DNA from: Streptomyces lomondensis | GTDB lineage: Bacteria > Actinomycetota > Actinomycetes > Streptomycetales > Streptomycetaceae | Direction: 5' to 3' | Length of the DNA stretch: 64,000 bases | NCBI RefSeq assembly: GCF_014651035.1 | Contig: NZ_BMWC01000003.1 | Location: forward strand, 372,001-436,000 | Shown: one piece after another, positions 55,799-64,000 of the stretch | Numbering within the stretch: position 1 is the stretch's first letter | How the letters are laid out: each line of letters begins with the position of its first letter | Program-made: the position numbers and the translations under genes | Notes under the pieces: model-generated | What the model saw: only the letters and a program-made list of their open reading frames with translations | What the model was told of the DNA's origin: nothing | The model's database searches: none

Positions 55799-56418
55799 CG
55801 AACGAACCGGTCCACGGGAACGCCACCGCCGACCAGACTCACGCCCGCCGCTCGGGTGCGAGCCTGTGCCGCCAGGCACCGTCGACGAGCGCGACGCCAC
55901 GCGCCCCGAAGGCGCGCCATGAGGCCGAGCCGGTGCACTCCCCGGTCCGTCGGCGGGGGCGAACTGTGGTGCGGGGTGTCGGGCAGGGTGTTTCCGACTG
56001 GGTGATCCCCTCAGCCGAGCGGGGCCACGGCGTTCCGCAGGCGCGCCATGAGGCCGAGCCGGTGCAGTCCGCGGTCCGCCGGCGGGGGCACACCGCGGTC
56101 CGAGGCGTCGGGCAGGGGGCTTCCGACTGCGTGACCCTCTCAGCCGAGCACGGTCACGGCGTTCCGCAGGCCCGCCATGAGGTCGAACCGGCGCTCTGCC
56201 CCGCCCGCCGGCGCAGGCGCGTCGCTGTCGTCGGCGTCGGGCCGGGTGGTCTCGCCCCCGTGGCCTCGGCGGCCGGGCGCGGTCACGACGCCCCTTCCGG
56301 CCACGCCGTCGGAGACAAGCGGCGGGCAACCCTCCGGCGTGGGCTCGCGTCCCTGACGGAGACGGTCGGTCGTGCGGCGTTCGAGGAGTACGGCCGCCGC
56401 GCAGGGGAGGGTGCGTGA
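55795..56418 (+). CDS. Repeat-expanded small protein between hpnD and hpnE
   Basis: A 207-codon frame that starts at GTG within the hpnD stop and ends at the hpnE start. Residues 40-167 are three repeats of about 43 residues, each beginning ARHE(A/V)EP and basic. The C-terminal 35 residues (GDKRRATLRRGLASLTETVGRAAFEEYGRRAGEGA) match a small Streptomyces family that I recall as DUF6380. A shorter protein starting at GTG 56260 could be the real product, with the repeats outside it. No membrane or signal segment. Its function is unknown; the place in the operon is the only clue. Confidence 0.55.
   Translation: MTNEPVHGNATADQTHARRSGASLCRQAPSTSATPRAPKARHEAEPVHSPVRRRGRTVVRGVGQGVSDWVIPSAERGHGVPQARHEAEPVQSAVRRRGHTAVRGVGQGASDCVTLSAEHGHGVPQARHEVEPALCPARRRRRVAVVGVGPGGLAPVASAAGRGHDAPSGHAVGDKRRATLRRGLASLTETVGRAAFEEYGRRAGEGA
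55912..56295. repeat. Three tandem 129-bp repeats in the hpnD-hpnE interval
   Basis: Units at 55912-56040, 56041-56169 and 56170-56295. Units 1 and 2 are very similar along their whole length (for example CGCCATGAGGCCGAGCCGGT and GGCGTTCCGCAG recur at the same offsets); unit 3 has diverged and is 126 bp. The period is a multiple of three, so the frame is kept. Confidence 0.9.
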
Positions 56419-57830
56419 TGACCCACGGCACGCGGTCCCACGGGCCGGTCGCGGACGGACGGCACGCCGTCGTGGTGGGCGGCGGGCTCGCCGGTATCAC
56501 CACCGCGCTCGCGCTCGCCGACGCCGGAGTGCGCGTCACCCTGCTGGAGGGCCGGCCGAGACTGGGCGGCCTGGCCTTCTCCTTCCAGCGCGGCGAGCTC
56601 ACCATCGACAACGGACAGCACGTGTACCTGCGCTGCTGTACCGCCTACCGCTGGTTCCTCGACCGCATCGAGGGCGCGGAGCTGGCCCCGCTTCAGGACC
56701 GGCTCGACGTACCCGTCCTGGACGTCGCGCGGCCCGAGGGGCGCCGGCTCGGCAGGCTGCGGCGGGACGCGCTGCCCGTGCCCCTGCATCTGGGCCGCAG
56801 CCTCGCCACCTACCCGCACCTGTCGCTCGCCGACCGCGCCAAGGTGGGCCGGGCCGCGCTCGCGCTCAAGGGGCTCGACCTCGCCGACCCGGCCCTGGAC
56901 ACGCAGGACTTCGGCAGCTGGCTGGCCGCGCACGGCCAGTCGGCGCGCGCCGTCGAGGCCCTGTGGGACCTGGTCGGGGTCGCCACCCTCAACGCGGTCG
57001 CCTCCGACGCCTCCCTGGGGCTCGCCGCGATGGTGTTCAAGACCGGTCTGCTGTCCGACCCGGGCGCGGCCGACATCGGCTGGGCGCGTGTGCCGCTGGG
57101 CGAACTGCACGACCGGCTGGCCCGCAAGGCGCTCGACTCCGCGGGCGTCCGCACCGAGGTCCGTACACGCGTCACCGCCGTCTCCCACGATGTGAACGGA
57201 CGGTGGAGGGTCGAGGTTCCCGGCGAGACGCTGGAAGCGGACGCGGTGGTGCTCGCCGTACCGCAGCGCGAGGCGCACGAACTGCTGCCCGAGGGCGCCC
57301 TCGACGCGCCGGAACGCCTCCTGCAGATCGGCACCGCGCCGATCCTCAACGTCCATGTGGTGTACGACCGGAAGGTGCTCGCCCGGCCGTTCTTCACCGC
57401 CCTCGGCAGCCCCGTGCAGTGGGTCTTCGACCGGACCGAGGCCTCCGGGCTGCGCGCGGGGCAGTACCTCGCCGTGTCGCAGTCGGCGGCCCAGGACGAG
57501 ATCGACGAGCCCGTGGCGGCGCTGCGCGAGCGGTACCTGCCGGAGCTGGAGCGGCTGCTGCCGCCGGCCCGCGGCGCCGAAGTGAAGGACTTCTTCGTCA
57601 CCCGGGAGCGCACCGCGACGTTCGCTCCCACCCCCGGCGTCGGCCGCCTCAGGCCCGGCGCCCGCACCAAGGCATCCGGCCTCTACCTGGCCGGAGCGTG
57701 GACCGCCACCGGGTGGCCCGCGACCATGGAGAGTGCGGTCCGCAGCGGTGTGAGCGCGGCGGACGCCGTGCTGGGCGCCCTGGGCCGGCCCCGCCCTCGC
57801 CACCTCTTCGAGTTCGAGGAGGCGGCGTGA
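56418..57830 (+). CDS. hpnE: Hydroxysqualene dehydroxylase HpnE
   Basis: A 470-residue FAD-dependent amine-oxidase/phytoene-desaturase-like enzyme with the dinucleotide fold HAVVVGGGLAGITTALALADAG (about 16-37), ELTIDNGQHVYLRCC, and the C-terminal GLYLAGAWTATGWPATMESAVRSG FAD motif. It reduces hydroxysqualene to squalene. The ATG at 56418 is spaced well from GGGGAGGG; GTG at 56415 is an alternative. It ends at TGATG with the next gene region. Confidence 0.93.
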   Translation: MTHGTRSHGPVADGRHAVVVGGGLAGITTALALADAGVRVTLLEGRPRLGGLAFSFQRGELTIDNGQHVYLRCCTAYRWFLDRIEGAELAPLQDRLDVPVLDVARPEGRRLGRLRRDALPVPLHLGRSLATYPHLSLADRAKVGRAALALKGLDLADPALDTQDFGSWLAAHGQSARAVEALWDLVGVATLNAVASDASLGLAAMVFKTGLLSDPGAADIGWARVPLGELHDRLARKALDSAGVRTEVRTRVTAVSHDVNGRWRVEVPGETLEADAVVLAVPQREAHELLPEGALDAPERLLQIGTAPILNVHVVYDRKVLARPFFTALGSPVQWVFDRTEASGLRAGQYLAVSQSAAQDEIDEPVAALRERYLPELERLLPPARGAEVKDFFVTRERTATFAPTPGVGRLRPGARTKASGLYLAGAWTATGWPATMESAVRSGVSAADAVLGALGRPRPRHLFEFEEAA

Positions 57831-57895
57831 TGCCCGCTCGGCGCGGCGCGGCAGACGGCCCCCGCACCCCCGGTACCGCAACAAGAGGAGAGACT

Positions 57896-58963
57896 GTGCC
57901 CACTGTGCCCCCGGCCTCGAAGACTGCCGAGGCGGTGGACGTGACCGCGCTGCTGGAGCGCGGCCGGACCCTGGCCACACCGGTACTGCGGGCGGCCATC
58001 GACCGCCTGGCACCTCCCATGGACACTGTTGCCGCCTACCACTTCGGATGGATCGACGCCCAGGGCAGGCCCGCCGAGGGGGACGGCGGCAAGGCCGTGC
58101 GCCCCGCCCTCGCGGTGCTGTCCGCCGAGGTCATGTCAGCCGCCCCCGAGACCGGGATCCCCGGCGCCGTCGCCGTGGAACTCGTCCACAACTTCTCCCT
58201 CCTCCACGACGACCTCATGGACGGCGACGAACAGCGCCGCCACCGCGACACGGTCTGGAAGGTGCACGGCCCCGCCCAGGCCATCCTGGTCGGCGACGCC
58301 CTGTTCGCCCTCGCGGGCGAGGTGCTCCTCGAACTCGGCACCGTCGAGGCCGGCCGTGCCGCCCGCCGCCTGACCACCGCCACCCGCGCCCTGATCGACG
58401 GCCAGGCCCAGGACATCTCCTACGAGCACCGCGACCGCGTCAGCGTCGAGGAGTGCCTGGAGATGGAGGGCAACAAGACCGGCGCCCTGCTCGCCTGCGC
58501 CAGCTCCATCGGCGCGGTCCTCGGCGGCGCCGACGACCGCACCGCCGACACGCTGGAGAAGTACGGCTACCACCTCGGCCTCGCCTTCCAGGCCGTCGAC
58601 GACCTGCTCGGCATCTGGGGCGACCCGGAGTCCACCGGCAAGCAGACCTGGAGCGACCTGCGCCAGCGCAAGAAGTCGCTGCCGGTCGTGGCCGCGCTCG
58701 CGGCGGGCGGCCCCGCCTCCGAGCGGCTCGGCGAGCTCCTCGCCGACGACGCCAAGAGCAGCGACTTCGAGAACTTCTCCGAGGAGGAGTTCGCGGCCCG
58801 CGCCGCCCTCATCGAGCAGGCGGGCGGCCGCGAGTGGACCGCCGACGAGGCGCGCCGTCAGCACACCATCGCCATCGAGGCCCTCGACGCCGTCGACATG
58901 CCCGACCGGGTGCGGGCGCAGTTCACGGCACTCGCGGACTTCGTCGTCGTACGAAAGAGATGA
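57896..58963 (+). CDS. Polyprenyl diphosphate synthase (FPP/GGPP-type)
   Basis: A 355-residue all-trans prenyl transferase with the first Asp-rich motif DDLMD at 105-109 and the second DDLLGIWGD at 235-243. It is likely to give FPP for the two HpnC/HpnD synthases, though chain length cannot be fixed from motifs alone. The GTG at 57896 follows AAGAGGAGAG. An ATG at 57830 coupled to the hpnE stop and preceded by GAGGAGG would add 22 low-complexity residues and is a serious alternative. Confidence 0.93.
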   Translation: MPTVPPASKTAEAVDVTALLERGRTLATPVLRAAIDRLAPPMDTVAAYHFGWIDAQGRPAEGDGGKAVRPALAVLSAEVMSAAPETGIPGAVAVELVHNFSLLHDDLMDGDEQRRHRDTVWKVHGPAQAILVGDALFALAGEVLLELGTVEAGRAARRLTTATRALIDGQAQDISYEHRDRVSVEECLEMEGNKTGALLACASSIGAVLGGADDRTADTLEKYGYHLGLAFQAVDDLLGIWGDPESTGKQTWSDLRQRKKSLPVVAALAAGGPASERLGELLADDAKSSDFENFSEEEFAARAALIEQAGGREWTADEARRQHTIAIEALDAVDMPDRVRAQFTALADFVVVRKR

Positions 58964-59085
58964 TCACTATCGGTCGAATAGCCCTCGCGTAGTCGCCGGC
59001 CGGTGCCGCGGGTCTTCTCGTGACACCGGCCGACGGCGGACCCACAGCAGCTGCACGCCTTGCACCACTGCACGAAGGGGAAGCC

Positions 59086-61113
59086 ATGACAGCGACGACC
59101 GACGGAAGCACCGGGGCCCTGCCGTCCCGCGCCGCCGCGGCCAGCGACACCGACATGCCCGCGGCGGCCGGAGTACCGCAAGCCGCCGCCCGCGCCGCAC
59201 AGCGCGCCACCGACTTCCTGCTCTCCCACCAGGACGCCCAGGGCTGGTGGAAGGGCGATCTCGAGACCAACGTCACGATGGACGCCGAGGACCTGCTGCT
59301 CCGTCAGTTCCTGGGCATCCGCGACGAGAGGACCACCCAGGCCGCCGCGCTCTTCATCCGCGGCGAGCAGCGCGAGGACGGCACCTGGGGCACCTTCTAC
59401 GGCGGCCCCGGCGAACTCTCCGCCACCATCGAGGCCTACGTCGCCCTCCGCCTGGCCGGCGACGCGCCCGACGCCCCGCACATGGCCAAGGCCTCCGCCT
59501 GGATCCGCGCGCGGGGCGGCATCGCCGCGGCCCGCGTGTTCACCCGGATCTGGCTGGCCCTGTTCGGCTGGTGGAAGTGGGAGGACCTGCCCGAACTCCC
59601 GCCGGAGCTCATCTTCTTCCCCAAGTGGGTGCCGCTCAACATCTATGACTTCGGCTGCTGGGCCCGGCAGACCATCGTCCCGCTGACGATCGTCTCCGCC
59701 AAGCGGCCGGTACGCCCCGCGCCCTTCCCGCTCGACGAGCTGCACACCGACCCGGACCGGCCGAACCCGCCCAAGCCCCTTGCCCCGCCGTTCAGGTGGG
59801 ACGGGGCCTTCCAGCGGATGGACAAGGGCCTGCACGCCCTGCGCAAGGTCACCCCGCGCAGACTCCGCAGGGCCGCCATGAACAGCGCCGCCCGCTGGAT
59901 CATCGAACGGCAGGAGAACGACGGCTGCTGGGGCGGCATCCAGCCCCCCGCCGTGTACTCGATCATCGCCCTGCACCTGCTGGGCTACGACCTCCAGCAC
60001 CCCGTGATGCGCGAGGGGCTGGCCTCCCTGGACCGGTTCGCCGTGTGGCGCGAGGACGGGGCCCGAATGATCGAGGCGTGCCAGTCGCCCGTGTGGGACA
60101 CCTGCCTGGCCGCGATCGCGCTCGTGGACGCCGGACTGCCCGCCGACCACCCGCAGTTGGTGAAGGCGGCCGACTGGATGCTGGGCGAGGAGATCGTCCG
60201 GCCCGGTGACTGGTCGGTGCGGCGGCCGGAACTGCCGCCCGGGGGCTGGGCGTTCGAGTTCCACAACGACAACTACCCCGACATCGACGACACCGCCGAG
60301 GTGATCCTCGCGCTGCGCCGGATCACGCACCACGACCCGGAGCGGGTGGACAAGGCCGTCGGGCGCGCCCTGCGCTGGACGCTCGGCATGCAGTCGAAGA
60401 ACGGCGCCTGGGCCGCCTTCGACGTCGACAACACCAGCCCCTTCCCGAACCGGCTGCCGTTCTGCGACTTCGGCGAGGTCATCGACCCGCCCTCCGCCGA
60501 CGTCACCGCGCACGTCGTCGAGATGCTCGCGGTGGAGGGCCTCGCCCACGACCCGCGCACCCGGCGCGGCATCGAGTGGCTGCTCGCCGAGCAGGAGCCG
60601 GACGGCTCGTGGTTCGGTCGCTGGGGCGTCAACTACGTCTACGGCACCGGGTCCGTCGTCCCCGCCCTGGTCGCCGCGGGCATCCCCGCCGCGCACCCGG
60701 CGATCCGGCGGGCGGTGGCCTGGCTGGAGTCGGTGCAGAACGACGACGGCGGCTGGGGCGAGGACCTGCGCTCCTACCAGGACGTCGAGGAGTGGAGCGG
60801 CAGGGGCGCCTCGACCGCGTCGCAGACGGCGTGGGCGCTGATGGCCCTGCTTGCGGCGGGCGAGCGGGACTCCAAGGCCGTCGAACGCGGCGTCGAGTGG
60901 CTCGCCGCGACTCAGCGGGAGGACGGCTCCTGGGACGAGCCGTACTTCACGGGGACCGGCTTCCCGTGGGACTTCTCGATCAACTACCACCTCTACCGGC
61001 AGGTGTTCCCGCTCACGGCGCTCGGCCGGTATCTGCACGGAGAGCCCTTCGCCGCGAAGCTCCGGGGGAGCGGTGAGGCCGGGAAGCCGCTCGCCGAGGC
61101 CAAGGGGAGTTGA
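59086..61113 (+). CDS. shc: Squalene-hopene cyclase
   Basis: A 675-residue class II triterpene cyclase. The catalytic acid motif is DIDDTA at 399-404, and QW repeats (for example QREDGTWG, QENDGCWG, QNDDGGWG, QREDGSW) occur along the protein. The enzyme sits on the inner face of the cytoplasmic membrane and folds squalene into hopene and hopanol. The ATG at 59086 follows GAAGGGG; family length (about 630-680) fits. There is a 122-bp gap from the prenyl synthase. Confidence 0.96.
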   Translation: MTATTDGSTGALPSRAAAASDTDMPAAAGVPQAAARAAQRATDFLLSHQDAQGWWKGDLETNVTMDAEDLLLRQFLGIRDERTTQAAALFIRGEQREDGTWGTFYGGPGELSATIEAYVALRLAGDAPDAPHMAKASAWIRARGGIAAARVFTRIWLALFGWWKWEDLPELPPELIFFPKWVPLNIYDFGCWARQTIVPLTIVSAKRPVRPAPFPLDELHTDPDRPNPPKPLAPPFRWDGAFQRMDKGLHALRKVTPRRLRRAAMNSAARWIIERQENDGCWGGIQPPAVYSIIALHLLGYDLQHPVMREGLASLDRFAVWREDGARMIEACQSPVWDTCLAAIALVDAGLPADHPQLVKAADWMLGEEIVRPGDWSVRRPELPPGGWAFEFHNDNYPDIDDTAEVILALRRITHHDPERVDKAVGRALRWTLGMQSKNGAWAAFDVDNTSPFPNRLPFCDFGEVIDPPSADVTAHVVEMLAVEGLAHDPRTRRGIEWLLAEQEPDGSWFGRWGVNYVYGTGSVVPALVAAGIPAAHPAIRRAVAWLESVQNDDGGWGEDLRSYQDVEEWSGRGASTASQTAWALMALLAAGERDSKAVERGVEWLAATQREDGSWDEPYFTGTGFPWDFSINYHLYRQVFPLTALGRYLHGEPFAAKLRGSGEAGKPLAEAKGS

Positions 61114-61754
61114 TGAGCGCACAGCCCGCCCCGGCCCCGCTGCTGATCGCCTGTGCGCTCGGCATCGAGCAACTCGCCCTGCGCGCGGGCGGCCGGGGCG
61201 GCGCCGACGGGCCGGTCACCGTGCTGCGCACGGGCATGGGTCCTGCGGCGGCCGAGCGGTCGGTCACGCGCGTGCTCGCCGACCCGGCCCTGTGCGACGC
61301 CGCCGTGCTGGCCACCGGCTTCTGCGCGGGGCTCGCGCCGGGCATGCACCCGGGGGACCTGGTCGTCGCCGAGGAGACCCGCGACCCGCGTGCCACGACC
61401 GCCTGCGTCGGGACCGACCTGCTGGTCAAGGAGCTGGTCCGGGCCGTGCCCGGGCGGACGGTGCACACCGGGCCGCTCACCGGCTCGGACCACGTCGTGC
61501 GCGGGCACGAACGGTCCGAGCTGCTCGCGACCGGCGCAATCGCGGTCGACATGGAGTCGGCGGCCACGCTCCTGAGCGCCGTGCGCGCGGGCGAGCGCCC
61601 GGTTGCGGCCGTCCGGGTGGTCGTGGACGCTCCTGAACATGAACTCGTCCGGATCGGCACGGTGCGCGGTGGAATATCAGCTTTCCGTGTCCTTCGCTCC
61701 GTCCTTCCCGCTTTCTTCGAATGGCACCGTTCCTTGCTGCTCCCCAGGAGGTGA
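61113..61754 (+). CDS. hpnG: Hopanoid-associated phosphorylase/nucleosidase HpnG
   Basis: A 213-residue protein of the PNP/UDP (MTA/SAH nucleosidase) fold: LLIACALGIEQLAL, VTVLRTGMGPAAAERSV, LATGFCAGLAPGMHPGDLVVAEE, and AIAVDMESAATL near the C-terminus as the nucleosidase signature. It cuts the adenine from adenosylhopane to give phosphoribohopane in the side-chain route. The ATG overlaps the shc stop (TGATG), so they are coupled. Confidence 0.88.
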   Translation: MSAQPAPAPLLIACALGIEQLALRAGGRGGADGPVTVLRTGMGPAAAERSVTRVLADPALCDAAVLATGFCAGLAPGMHPGDLVVAEETRDPRATTACVGTDLLVKELVRAVPGRTVHTGPLTGSDHVVRGHERSELLATGAIAVDMESAATLLSAVRAGERPVAAVRVVVDAPEHELVRIGTVRGGISAFRVLRSVLPAFFEWHRSLLLPRR

Positions 61755-61759
61755 GCCAG

Positions 61760-62782
61760 ATGGCCATGCCGCTCCGACAGTCCATCAAGGTCGCTACATA
61801 CTTGGCTGAACAGAAGCTCCGCCGGCGCGACAAGTTTCCGCTGATCGTCGAGTTGGAGCCGCTCTTCGCCTGCAACCTCAAGTGCGAGGGGTGCGGCAAG
61901 ATCCAGCATCCGGCCGGGGTGCTCAAACAGCGGATGCCCGTCGCCCAGGCCGTGGGGGCGGTCATGGAGTCAGGTGCCCCGATGGTGTCCATCGCCGGTG
62001 GCGAACCGCTGATGCATCCGCAGATCGACGAGATCGTGCGGCAGCTGGTGGCCAAGCGGAAGTACGTCTTCCTGTGCACCAACGCCATGCTGCTGCGCAA
62101 GAAGATGGACCAGTTCAAGCCCTCCCCCTACTTCGCCTTCGCGGTGCACATCGACGGGCTGCGCGAGCGGCACGACGAGTCGGTGGCCAAGGAGGGCGTG
62201 TTCGACGAGGCCGTGGAGGCCATCAAGGAGGCCAAGCGGCGCGGCTTCCGGGTCACCACCAACTCGACCTTCTTCAACACCGACACCCCGCAGACCATCA
62301 TCGAGGTGCTGAACTTCCTCAACGACGACCTCCAGGTCGACGAGATGATGATCTCGCCCGCCTACGCCTACGAGAAGGCCCCCGACCAGGAGCACTTCCT
62401 CGGCGTGGAGCAGACCCGCGAGCTGTTCAAGAAGGCCTTCGCCGGCGGCAACCGGCGGCGCTGGCGGCTCAACCACTCCCCGCTCTTCCTGGACTTCCTG
62501 GAGGGCAAGGTCGACTTCCCGTGCACCGCCTGGGCGATCCCGAACTACTCGCTCTTCGGCTGGCAGCGCCCCTGCTACCTGATGAGCGACGGGTACGTGC
62601 CGACGTACCGGGAGCTGGTCGAGGAGACCGACTGGGACAAGTACGGCCGCGGCAAGGACCCGCGCTGCGCCAACTGCATGGCGCACTGCGGCTACGAGCC
62701 CACCGCCGTCCTCGCCACCATGGGATCGCTGAAGGAGTCCCTGCGCGCCATGCGCGAGACGGTCTCCGGAAACCGGGAGTGA
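61760..62782 (+). CDS. hpnH: Adenosyl-hopene transferase HpnH (radical SAM)
   Basis: A 340-residue B12-independent radical SAM protein with the cluster motif C38-x3-C42-x2-C45 in [12 protein letters not shown], followed by the GGE motif in [12 protein letters not shown]-terminal cysteines in [15 protein letters not shown] form the auxiliary region of the HpnH family. It attaches 5'-deoxyadenosine to hopene (diploptene) to start the C35 side chain. The ATG at 61760 has an excellent AGGAGGTG site. Confidence 0.95.
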   Translation: MAMPLRQSIKVATYLAEQKLRRRDKFPLIVELEPLFACNLKCEGCGKIQHPAGVLKQRMPVAQAVGAVMESGAPMVSIAGGEPLMHPQIDEIVRQLVAKRKYVFLCTNAMLLRKKMDQFKPSPYFAFAVHIDGLRERHDESVAKEGVFDEAVEAIKEAKRRGFRVTTNSTFFNTDTPQTIIEVLNFLNDDLQVDEMMISPAYAYEKAPDQEHFLGVEQTRELFKKAFAGGNRRRWRLNHSPLFLDFLEGKVDFPCTAWAIPNYSLFGWQRPCYLMSDGYVPTYRELVEETDWDKYGRGKDPRCANCMAHCGYEPTAVLATMGSLKESLRAMRETVSGNRE

Positions 62783-62786
62783 CGCC

Positions 62787-63944
62787 ATGACCGCCATCCC
62801 GCTGGGCGTCCCCGAGGTGCCGGTCCGGCCGATCGCGGAGCGGCGCGCCTCGCGCCGGATCCAGGTCGGTCCGGTGCCGGTCGGGGGCGGCGCCCCGGTG
62901 TCGGTGCAGTCGATGACGACGACCCGTACGTCGGACATCGGCGCCACCTTGCAGCAGATCGCCGAACTCACCGCGTCCGGCTGCCAGATCGTCCGGGTCG
63001 CCTGCCCCACGCAGGACGACGCCGACGCGCTCGCGACCATCGCGCGCAAGTCGCAGATCCCGGTGATCGCGGACATCCACTTCCAGCCGAAGTACGTGTT
63101 CGCGGCCATCGAGGCGGGCTGCGCCGCCGTCCGCGTCAACCCCGGCAACATCAAGCAGTTCGACGACCGGGTCAAGGAGATCGCGCAGGCCGCCAAGGAC
63201 CACGGCACCCCGATCCGGATCGGTGTCAACGCCGGGTCGCTGGACCGGCGGCTGCTCCAGAAGTACGGCAAGGCGACCCCGGAGGCGCTCGTGGAGAGCG
63301 CGCTGTGGGAGGCGTCCCTGTTCGAGGAGCACGACTTCCGGGACATCAAGATCTCCGTCAAGCACAACGACCCGGTCGTGATGATCGAGGCGTACCGGCA
63401 GCTCGCCGAGCAGTGCGACTACCCGCTGCACCTGGGAGTCACGGAGGCCGGGCCGGCGTTCCAGGGCACGATCAAGTCGGCCGTCGCCTTCGGCGCGCTG
63501 CTCTCGCGGGGCATCGGCGACACGATCCGGGTGTCGCTGTCCGCGCCGCCGGCCGAGGAGGTCAAGGTCGGCATCCAGATCCTGGAGTCGCTGGGGCTCC
63601 GGCAGCGCCGACTGGAGATCGTCTCCTGCCCCTCCTGCGGACGCGCCCAGGTGGATGTCTACAAGCTCGCGGACGAGGTCACGGCCGGACTCGAGGGCAT
63701 GGAAGTGCCGTTGCGGGTCGCCGTCATGGGGTGTGTGGTCAACGGACCCGGCGAGGCGCGGGAGGCCGATCTGGGGGTGGCCTCCGGCAACGGCAAGGGG
63801 CAGATCTTCGTCAAGGGCGAGGTCATCAAGACCGTCCCCGAGTCGAAGATCGTCGAGACGCTGATCGAAGAGGCGATGAAGCTCGCCGAACAGATGGAGC
63901 AGGACGGCGTGGGGTCGGGGGAGCCGGCCGTCACCGTGAGCTGA
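62787..63944 (+). CDS. ispG: (E)-4-hydroxy-3-methylbut-2-enyl diphosphate synthase IspG
   Basis: A 385-residue MEP-pathway enzyme. The [4Fe-4S] ligands are C281 and C284 in [11 protein letters not shown] and C316 in [11 protein letters not shown], with Glu 323 as the fourth ligand position. It makes HMBPP from MEcPP. It lies 4 nt after hpnH, so hopanoid and precursor genes are on one transcript. Confidence 0.95.
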   Translation: MTAIPLGVPEVPVRPIAERRASRRIQVGPVPVGGGAPVSVQSMTTTRTSDIGATLQQIAELTASGCQIVRVACPTQDDADALATIARKSQIPVIADIHFQPKYVFAAIEAGCAAVRVNPGNIKQFDDRVKEIAQAAKDHGTPIRIGVNAGSLDRRLLQKYGKATPEALVESALWEASLFEEHDFRDIKISVKHNDPVVMIEAYRQLAEQCDYPLHLGVTEAGPAFQGTIKSAVAFGALLSRGIGDTIRVSLSAPPAEEVKVGIQILESLGLRQRRLEIVSCPSCGRAQVDVYKLADEVTAGLEGMEVPLRVAVMGCVVNGPGEAREADLGVASGNGKGQIFVKGEVIKTVPESKIVETLIEEAMKLAEQMEQDGVGSGEPAVTVS

Positions 63945-63972
63945 AGAGCACGGAACCGAAGGGGGCCCGATC

Positions 63973-64000
63973 GTGACGATTCTGGAGACCATCCGGGGAC
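63973..64000 (+). CDS. dxs: Start of 1-deoxy-D-xylulose-5-phosphate synthase (cut by window edge)
   Basis: Only nine full codons are visible: GTG then TILETIRG, which is how Streptomyces Dxs proteins begin in memory. It follows ispG by 28 nt. The call rests on these few residues and on the known order in Streptomyces hopanoid regions. Confidence 0.7.

Noticed and set aside
58858..61122. A 754-codon minus-strand frame opposite shc
   Set aside because: Shadow of squalene-hopene cyclase, without any family features.

Overview
The window is high-GC actinobacterial chromosome and almost certainly Streptomyces. The signs are strong third-position G/C, many GTG and TTG starts, overlapping GTGA/ATGA junctions, an SsgA-family sporulation protein, a WhiB-like protein, a single bldA-type TTA codon, and a complete hopanoid operon. 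The gene order recalls the SCO67xx region of S. coelicolor, which is a memory-based comparison I could not check. No rRNA, tRNA, insertion sequence, prophage or CRISPR array was seen.

Layout. (1) 1-13.9 kb holds mixed genes: a VOC protein cut by the window edge, a WhiB-like regulator, an NPP1-like secreted protein, an acyl-ACP desaturase behind three abutting palindromes, DDAH, a secreted Cys-repeat protein, an orphan substrate-binding protein, a resistance-type pair (ABC-F plus short UvrA-like protein) behind a leader with an upstream ORF, ssgD, a beta-propeller protein and endonuclease V. (2) 14-24.6 kb centres on a beta-oxidation operon (CoA transferase/racemase, thiolase, FadB-type fusion) and a convergent MerR regulator that shares a 12-bp promoter word with it, followed by an amino acid permease, a macro-domain protein and an arginase-family protein. 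(3) 24.7-31.5 kb has three secreted peptidases (M1 with a His-rich tail, S15, M14) and a BCCT transporter. (4) 31.5-46.3 kb starts with a 37-bp minisatellite and then carries a D-amino-acid-oxidase-like gene, a TTA-containing gene, a second ABC-F, tex, an unannotated LPFR small protein, two DJ-1/PfpI genes, a crotonase, an anti-sigma-like ATPase, idi, a CDF transporter and galE.

(5) 46.5-53.6 kb is a tightly packed seven-gene run: CDP-alcohol phosphotransferase, LicC-like nucleotidyltransferase, glycerol-1-phosphate-dehydrogenase-like enzyme, second CDP-alcohol phosphotransferase, GT2 glycosyltransferase and a TagGH-type ABC exporter, closed by a 15-bp-stem terminator. Together they look like a route that makes a polyol phosphate, activates it with CTP, transfers it, glycosylates the product and exports a phosphodiester glycolipid or glycopolymer. 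This is my best candidate for an under-described system.

(6) 53.7-64.0 kb is the hopanoid operon: leader ORF, hpnC, hpnD, a repeat-expanded small gene, hpnE, a polyprenyl synthase, shc, hpnG and hpnH, running into ispG and the first codons of dxs. Precursor supply (MEP pathway), prenyl chain synthesis, squalene formation, cyclisation and side-chain extension are therefore co-directional, with idi about 10 kb upstream.
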